Below, piece after piece: positions 53,179 to 58,841 of a stretch of 58,841 nucleotides of DNA; within the stretch, counting starts at the first letter, position 1, and each line of letters starts with the position of its first letter. The DNA is from an uncultured Pelagibacteraceae bacterium. GTDB taxonomy: Bacteria > Pseudomonadota > Alphaproteobacteria > Pelagibacterales > Pelagibacteraceae. The stretch lies in contig CACGZX010000002.1 in the NCBI GenBank assembly GCA_902577625.1, positions 1-58,841 of the forward strand, in the 5' to 3' direction. A model generated the notes under the pieces. It had not been told where the DNA came from and did not search any database. It saw nothing but the letters and a program-made list of their open reading frames with translations. The translations under genes were made by a program, and so were the position numbers.

Positions 53179-54026
53179 ACGAAAGACTTAAGTCTATTGT
53201 AGATTTAGAAAAATATCCTATTCACGACTTAAATTCTCCAAATATTAAAAATTTAGTTAAAAGATGCAAAGAAGAGCTAGATCAATTTAGTTGTTCTACA
53301 ATATCAAATTTTATTTTACCAAAATCTTTAGAAATAATGAATTTAGAATTAGAAAAACAATTAGATCAAGTCTACATGTCTAAAGAAAGTATAAATCCAT
53401 ATTTGTATGCTGAAGATAATCAAAAGTTGCCAAAAGATCATCCAAAAAGAACTTTTATGAATAGATATAATGGTTATTTAAATTCCGATTGTTTTCCTAA
53501 AAATTCTGAAATGAAATATCTATATGAAACAGATGAGTTATTAAAATTTGTATCAGCATGCTTGGGTGTTTCTCCAATTTACAGATGGGCAGACCCTTTA
53601 GCATGCCATGCTTATAATGTTATGAAACCCAAGGGTGTACTTCCTTGGCATTTTGATAGTTGTGAATTCACTTTAAGTATAATGATACAAAAACCTGAAA
53701 AAGGAGGAATATTTGAATACTGCCCCAATATCAGAGAACCGGGCAATGAAAATTTTGATGAAGTTAAAAAAGTTTTAAACGGTGATAGAAAAAGAGTACA
53801 ACAATTAAAACTAGAACCTGGTGATCTTCAAATATTCAAAGGAAGATTTACTTTGCATAGGGTTACAGAAGTTGAAGGTAGAAAATCTAGATACATGTGC
53901 ATTCCAGCTTATGTATTAGATCCTTGGAGAGTTAATACACCAGAACACTCAAAAGCAATATATGGAAAAGTATTACCAATTCATCTTGAAAGAAACATTG
54001 CTAGATCAGATGGCTTAGCAGATTAA
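53175..54026 (+). CDS. HalD/BesD-type Fe(II)/2-oxoglutarate oxygenase, hydroxylase version
   Basis: This 283-aa protein starts with GTG overlapping the previous stop. It resembles the HalD/BesD clade: LPWHFDSCEFTLSIMIQ, GGIFEYCPNIREPGNENFD, LEPGDLQIFKGRFTLHRVTEV. The iron triad is His159, Asp161 and His228, with an arginine near 239 for 2-oxoglutarate. Radical halogenases of this clade replace the aspartate with glycine; the intact HxD here predicts a hydroxylase. Known relatives act on lysine and similar amino acids. In this operon a betaine or methylated-lysine substrate is possible but not shown. Confidence 0.8.
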   Translation: MNERLKSIVDLEKYPIHDLNSPNIKNLVKRCKEELDQFSCSTISNFILPKSLEIMNLELEKQLDQVYMSKESINPYLYAEDNQKLPKDHPKRTFMNRYNGYLNSDCFPKNSEMKYLYETDELLKFVSACLGVSPIYRWADPLACHAYNVMKPKGVLPWHFDSCEFTLSIMIQKPEKGGIFEYCPNIREPGNENFDEVKKVLNGDRKRVQQLKLEPGDLQIFKGRFTLHRVTEVEGRKSRYMCIPAYVLDPWRVNTPEHSKAIYGKVLPIHLERNIARSDGLAD

Positions 54027-54965
54027 ATGATTAAAAAAATTGCTGTTATTGGGACAGGAGTCATAGGAACTGGGTGGATTATTAGGTGTCTAGCACACAA
54101 TAAGAAGGTTATTGCTTTCGATAAAGATTTAAAATTAGAAAAAAAATTAATTGTTGAAATAAAACGTGCTTGGCCATTTATAAAAAAATTATTCAACAAA
54201 AAAAAACTTAATCTTAAAAATTTTAAATATGTAACCTCTATAGAGGAAGCTGTTAAGGATGCAGATTTTATTCAAGAATGTGCAACTGAAAATTATAAAT
54301 TAAAGATAAATTTAATGAATAATATTAGTAAGAAGGCAAAATCTAACGCAATAATTTCATCAAGCTCATCAGGTTTACTTCCAACTAGAATATATTCTAA
54401 ATGTAAAAATCCTGGACGAGCGATGATAGGTCATCCATTTAATCCTGTTTATCTATGTCCTGGTGTTGAGATTGTTGCAGGAAAAAAAACTAAGAAAAAA
54501 TTTTTAAATAAAGCTAATCAATTTTACAAATCAATTTCTATGAATCCAATCATGGTTAAAAAAGAACTTCCCGGATATCTAGCTGATAGATTACAAGAAG
54601 CCTTATGGCGAGAAGCCTTACATATAATTAACGAAGGTTATGCTACTACTAAAGATTTAGATAGAGCAATAGAAGATGGGCCAGGCTTAAGATGGTCGTT
54701 AATGGGAACTTTTTTAACATTTCATTTAGCTGGAGGTAAGGCAGGAATGAAGCATATGTTAAAACAATTTGGACCTGCGTTAAAATTACCTTGGACTAAA
54801 CTTAAAGCTCCAAAACTTTCTAAAAAATTATCAGCAAGAGTTATTAAAGGCACTAAACAACAAGCAAAAGGCAAATCAGTTTCAAGCATATCTAATATTA
54901 GAGACGAATATTTAGTTAATCTTCAAAAGTTAAGAAAAAAATATGCAGACAAAATAAGAAAATGA
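54027..54965 (+). CDS. Carnitine 3-dehydrogenase-like hydroxyacyl dehydrogenase
   Basis: This 312-aa NAD-dependent dehydrogenase has VIGTGVIGTGW (residues 7-17), the HPFNPVYLCPGVEIV block with the catalytic histidine, and the late segment GPGLRWSLMGTFLTFHLAGG, which is the sequence I associate with carnitine 3-dehydrogenases rather than fatty-acid beta-oxidation enzymes. It would oxidise a beta-hydroxy betaine-like acid to the 3-oxo acid. It begins directly after the oxygenase stop, so hydroxylation followed by oxidation is a natural reading. The usual partner that cleaves 3-dehydrocarnitine is not seen here. Confidence 0.82.
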   Translation: MIKKIAVIGTGVIGTGWIIRCLAHNKKVIAFDKDLKLEKKLIVEIKRAWPFIKKLFNKKKLNLKNFKYVTSIEEAVKDADFIQECATENYKLKINLMNNISKKAKSNAIISSSSSGLLPTRIYSKCKNPGRAMIGHPFNPVYLCPGVEIVAGKKTKKKFLNKANQFYKSISMNPIMVKKELPGYLADRLQEALWREALHIINEGYATTKDLDRAIEDGPGLRWSLMGTFLTFHLAGGKAGMKHMLKQFGPALKLPWTKLKAPKLSKKLSARVIKGTKQQAKGKSVSSISNIRDEYLVNLQKLRKKYADKIRK

Positions 54966-54980
54966 TAGTAATAAAATATT

Positions 54981-55754
54981 ATGGTTATTCTGGTCAAAAA
55001 TTTAGGTAATGGAATAAAAAACATAACAATCAATGATCCAAAAACTTATAATTCATTATCTTTTGCAACTTTAAGATCTCTTTTAAATACTTTCAAAAAA
55101 CTTGATAAAGATAGCACTACTAAAGTAATAATTTTAGAAGGCGCTGGAAAAGGTTTTAGCGCGGGTCATAACTTAAAAGAAGTAAAAAGTTTAAAGAAAA
55201 GATCAAAATATCTTAAACTATTTAATCTTTGTTCAAAGTTGATGCTTCAAATAGTTGAAGGAAGAAAACCAGTTATTGCAAAAGTGCATGGAGCTGCTTA
55301 TGCAGCTGGATGTCAATTAGCAACAAGTTGTGATTTAGCTTACAGCACTAAAGATGCTACATTTGCTACACCTGGAGTTAACATTGGATTATTTTGTAGT
55401 ACACCAATGGTTGCTGTTAGTAGAAAAATCAGTAGAAAAAGAATGATGAAAATGCTTTTAACCGGCGAACCTATAAATGCTAATTATGCAAAAGAAATAG
55501 GATTGATTAATGATTGTTTTTCAAAATCAAATCTCAATAAAGAAGTCTTAAAGGTTGCAAAAACAATTGCCTCTAAATCAAATTTAACAATAAAAATTGG
55601 AAAGCAAGCATTTTATAAACAATTAGAAATGCCTTTAAGAAAAGCTTATGTATATACAAGTAAAATGATGACTTTAAACATGATGTCCATAGATGCTCAC
55701 GAGGGAATATCAGCGTTTTTAAATAAGAGAAAACCTAAATGGAAAAATAAATGA
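54981..55754 (+). CDS. Enoyl-CoA hydratase/isomerase family protein (ECHDC3-like)
   Basis: This 257-aa crotonase-fold protein has FSAGHNLKEV (first oxyanion loop, about residues 59-68), KVHGAAYAAGCQLATSCD and FATPGVNIGLFCSTP. These match the ECHDC3-type subfamily, whose reaction is not established. It may act on an acyl-CoA made by the preceding steps, or on acryloyl-CoA if the DddP-like protein makes acrylate; both are inference. It follows the dehydrogenase by 15 nt and overlaps the CoA-binding gene by 4 nt. Confidence 0.88.
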   Translation: MVILVKNLGNGIKNITINDPKTYNSLSFATLRSLLNTFKKLDKDSTTKVIILEGAGKGFSAGHNLKEVKSLKKRSKYLKLFNLCSKLMLQIVEGRKPVIAKVHGAAYAAGCQLATSCDLAYSTKDATFATPGVNIGLFCSTPMVAVSRKISRKRMMKMLLTGEPINANYAKEIGLINDCFSKSNLNKEVLKVAKTIASKSNLTIKIGKQAFYKQLEMPLRKAYVYTSKMMTLNMMSIDAHEGISAFLNKRKPKWKNK

Positions 55755-56218
55755 GTGATGAACAAATAAAAGAAATTCTTAAAAATTCAAAAACAATTGC
55801 AATGATTGGAGTAAGCTCTGAAAAAAAAGGAGAGGATCCTAAAAATTTAAAAAGAAAACCAGCCAATGTTGTGATGAAATATATGCAGGACTTTGGATAC
55901 AAAGTAATACCCGTTAATCCTTTTGCAAAAGGGGAAGTTATAAATGGAGAAACTGTTGTTGAAAGTTTAGATAAAATTTCTGAAAAAATAGATATAGTCG
56001 ATATATTTCGACCATCAAAAGAAACGCCTGGTTTTGCAAAAGAAGCTGCGAAGATTGGTGCTAAAACCTTGTGGCTACAGTACGGTATTCAGCATGAAGA
56101 AGCTAAAAAAATTTCTGAGAAAGCTAATATAAAATACATAGAAAACAAATGTATTAAACAAGAATATCAAAAGTTGTTTCAAAAATCTAACCCAGTATTT
56201 CCATTACTTAAAAATTAG
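55751..56218 (+). CDS. CoA-binding protein (YccU-like)
   Basis: This 155-aa protein is a single CoA-binding Rossmann domain: TIAMIGVSSEKKGEDPK (about residues 15-31), YKVIPVNPFAKGEVINGE, IVDIFRPSKETPG and LWLQYGIQHEEA. Such stand-alone domains are widespread and their role is not established. It overlaps the hydratase gene by 4 nt and the msrA gene by 1 nt. Confidence 0.88.
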   Translation: MSDEQIKEILKNSKTIAMIGVSSEKKGEDPKNLKRKPANVVMKYMQDFGYKVIPVNPFAKGEVINGETVVESLDKISEKIDIVDIFRPSKETPGFAKEAAKIGAKTLWLQYGIQHEEAKKISEKANIKYIENKCIKQEYQKLFQKSNPVFPLLKN

Positions 56219-56787
56219 TGAAAAGAATTTTATTTTTCATTTTTTTATTTCAATCATCCTTGTTTGCTCAAGATCTAGAAAAAGCATATTTTGCTGGAGG
56301 TTGCTTTTGGTGCATGGAAGAATCGTTTGAAAAATTTAAAGGAGTTTCGAAAGTTATTTCAGGATATTCCGGAGGTTCGACTGAAAATCCTACTTATGAA
56401 GAAGTTACTTACTCCAATACTGGGCATTTCGAAACTATAGAAATAATCTATGATAAAAACATTACAAACTATAATAAAATATTAGATCATTTTTGGATAA
56501 ATATTGATCCTTTTGATGCAGTAGGCCAGTTTTGTGATAAGGGATATAGTTATAGATCTGTTGCTTTTTTTAAAGATGACGAACAAAGAAAATTAATAAA
56601 CAAAAGTAAGAGAAAAATTGAGCAAAAATTTAAAAAAAAAGTAGTAACTTACGTAATAAAATTTGATAAATTCTATAAAGCTGAAGATTATCATCAAGAT
56701 TATTACAGAAAAAAATTTTTGAATTATCTAAGATATAAAAAAGCCTGTGGAAGAGAGAAAAAATTGGATAGTATATGGAGTAAATGA
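56218..56787 (+). CDS. msrA: Peptide-methionine (S)-S-oxide reductase, exported form
   Basis: This 189-aa protein starts with GTG (TAGTG overlap) and carries a signal peptide (MKRILFFIFLFQSSLFAQ). The mature domain has the catalytic motif GGCFWCMEESF, SGYSGGSTENPTYEEV, HFETIEIIYD and AEDYHQDYY. It reduces methionine sulfoxide in proteins. The signal peptide places it in the periplasm. Most MsrA enzymes are cytoplasmic, so this export is notable. Confidence 0.93.
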   Translation: MKRILFFIFLFQSSLFAQDLEKAYFAGGCFWCMEESFEKFKGVSKVISGYSGGSTENPTYEEVTYSNTGHFETIEIIYDKNITNYNKILDHFWINIDPFDAVGQFCDKGYSYRSVAFFKDDEQRKLINKSKRKIEQKFKKKVVTYVIKFDKFYKAEDYHQDYYRKKFLNYLRYKKACGREKKLDSIWSK

Positions 56788-57349
56788 CAAAAATTTTTTT
56801 AATATATGGACATTATAATGAAAAATCATTTAATGCAGCGATAAGAGATACTTTTATTAAAACAGCAAATGAAAATGGAAACGAAGTAGATTGTGTTGAT
56901 TTGTATAAGGAAAAGTTTAATCCAGTTTTTGCAGGTGAAGAACCAGATCATGTTGTAACTGATCACCAAAAAAGAATAGAAAAATCAGATGTAATTGTTT
57001 TAATTGCACCAATTTGGAATTTTAGAATGCCAGCTATCGTTGAAGGTTGGATAGATAAAGTTTTAGCACCACCTTGGGCATTTAAATTTAAAAAGTTATT
57101 TGGAAATTATGGATATCCAATTGGAAATCTTAAAGGAAAAAAAGCGATTGTCTTTTGCACTTATGGATCACCACAATTTGCAATCAGGACTTTTTTTTTA
57201 AATATGCCCACAAAAAGATTGAGAAGAGGTGTGTTTAATATATGTGGAATAACTGATGTAATTTACAAAAGATATTTTGCGGTACCATTTGTCTCAGCAG
57301 AAAAAAGAAAAAAATTTTTAGAAGATGTTAAAAGTACAGCATTGAATTT

Positions 57350-57353
<4 letters not shown>
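56784..57353 (+). CDS. NAD(P)H-dependent flavodoxin-fold oxidoreductase
   Basis: This 189-aa protein has the Flavodoxin_2/NQO pattern: ILYGHYNEKS-like start (FLIYGHYNEKSFNAAIRD), LIAPIWNFRMPAIVEGWIDKV (FMN site, about residues 74-94), and KKAIVFCTYGSPQFA. It probably reduces quinones or similar acceptors with NAD(P)H. It overlaps msrA and the following membrane protein gene by 4 nt each. Confidence 0.87.

Positions 57354-58841
<1,488 letters not shown>

Noticed and set aside
53175-54026. Radical halogenase function for the HalD/BesD-like protein
   Set aside because: The iron ligand aspartate is present (His159-x-Asp161); halogenases of this clade have glycine or alanine there.

Overview
The window looks like chromosomal DNA of a streamlined marine alphaproteobacterium of the SAR11/Pelagibacterales type, or a similarly AT-rich lineage such as HIMB59 or AEGEAN-169. 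It is strongly AT-rich, genes are packed with 0-5 nt gaps or 1-8 nt overlaps, no mobile elements were seen, and no gene-free stretch exceeds 300 bases. The gene content is typical of C1 and methylated-osmolyte users: TMA/TMAO, sarcosine, betaine and DMSP-type enzymes. Taxonomy is inferred from content only; no rRNA or tRNA was found.

Layout: (1) 1-4343, a serine-cycle block: malate-CoA ligase subunits (mtkA truncated by the window edge, then mtkB) and PEP carboxylase. (2) 4340-16730, trimethylamine/TMAO use: TMAO demethylase (tdm, minus strand), a divergent TMAO-type ABC transporter (tmoX, then three small envelope genes, tmoV and a double-length tmoW), glycerol kinase, a glycerol-3-phosphate dehydrogenase, and TMA monooxygenase (tmm, minus strand). 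(3) 16789-19872, a TRAP transporter. (4) 19918-27984, alcohol/aldehyde oxidation (SDR, ALDH, Fe-ADH), a glutamine amidotransferase, glutathione synthesis (gshA-gshB) and formate-THF ligase (fhs). (5) 28124-33230, heterotetrameric sarcosine oxidase soxBDAG. (6) 33343-36740, a lipoprotein and a purE-purK-MBL-GNAT operon. (7) 36833-40621, a thioredoxin-like protein and a tightly coupled four-gene cassette: variant M19 dipeptidase, a 552-aa unknown, a DUF3726-like protein and a 53-aa zinc-ribbon peptide. (8) 41215-45320 (minus strand), a proX-proW betaine-type transporter with no ATPase, a MetF-like protein and a DmdA-like methyltransferase. (9) 45460-57844, a run of 14 coupled plus-strand genes: BHMT, dimethylglycine dehydrogenase, methyltransferase, Rieske oxygenase, SET-domain protein, DddP-like lyase, small kinase, nucleotidyltransferase, HalD/BesD-type oxygenase, carnitine-dehydrogenase-like protein, ECHDC3-like enoyl-CoA hydratase, CoA-binding protein, exported MsrA, quinone-reductase-like protein and a DUF4864-like protein (the last few look like housekeeping additions). 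A second DMGDH-like gene runs off the right edge.

How it fits together: methylated N and S compounds are imported and stripped of methyl groups by Tmm/Tdm, Sox, BHMT, DMGDH, the Rieske oxygenase and the DmdA-like enzyme. Most of these deliver C1 units to tetrahydrofolate through GcvT-fold domains. Fhs and MetF interconvert C1-THF species, and MtkAB/PEP carboxylase suggest C1 units may be assimilated through the serine cycle as well as oxidised for energy. The least explained parts are the 37231-40621 cassette, the DmdA-like/MetF-like pair, and the SET/DddP-like/kinase/nucleotidyltransferase/hydroxylase/carnitine-dehydrogenase section of the large operon.
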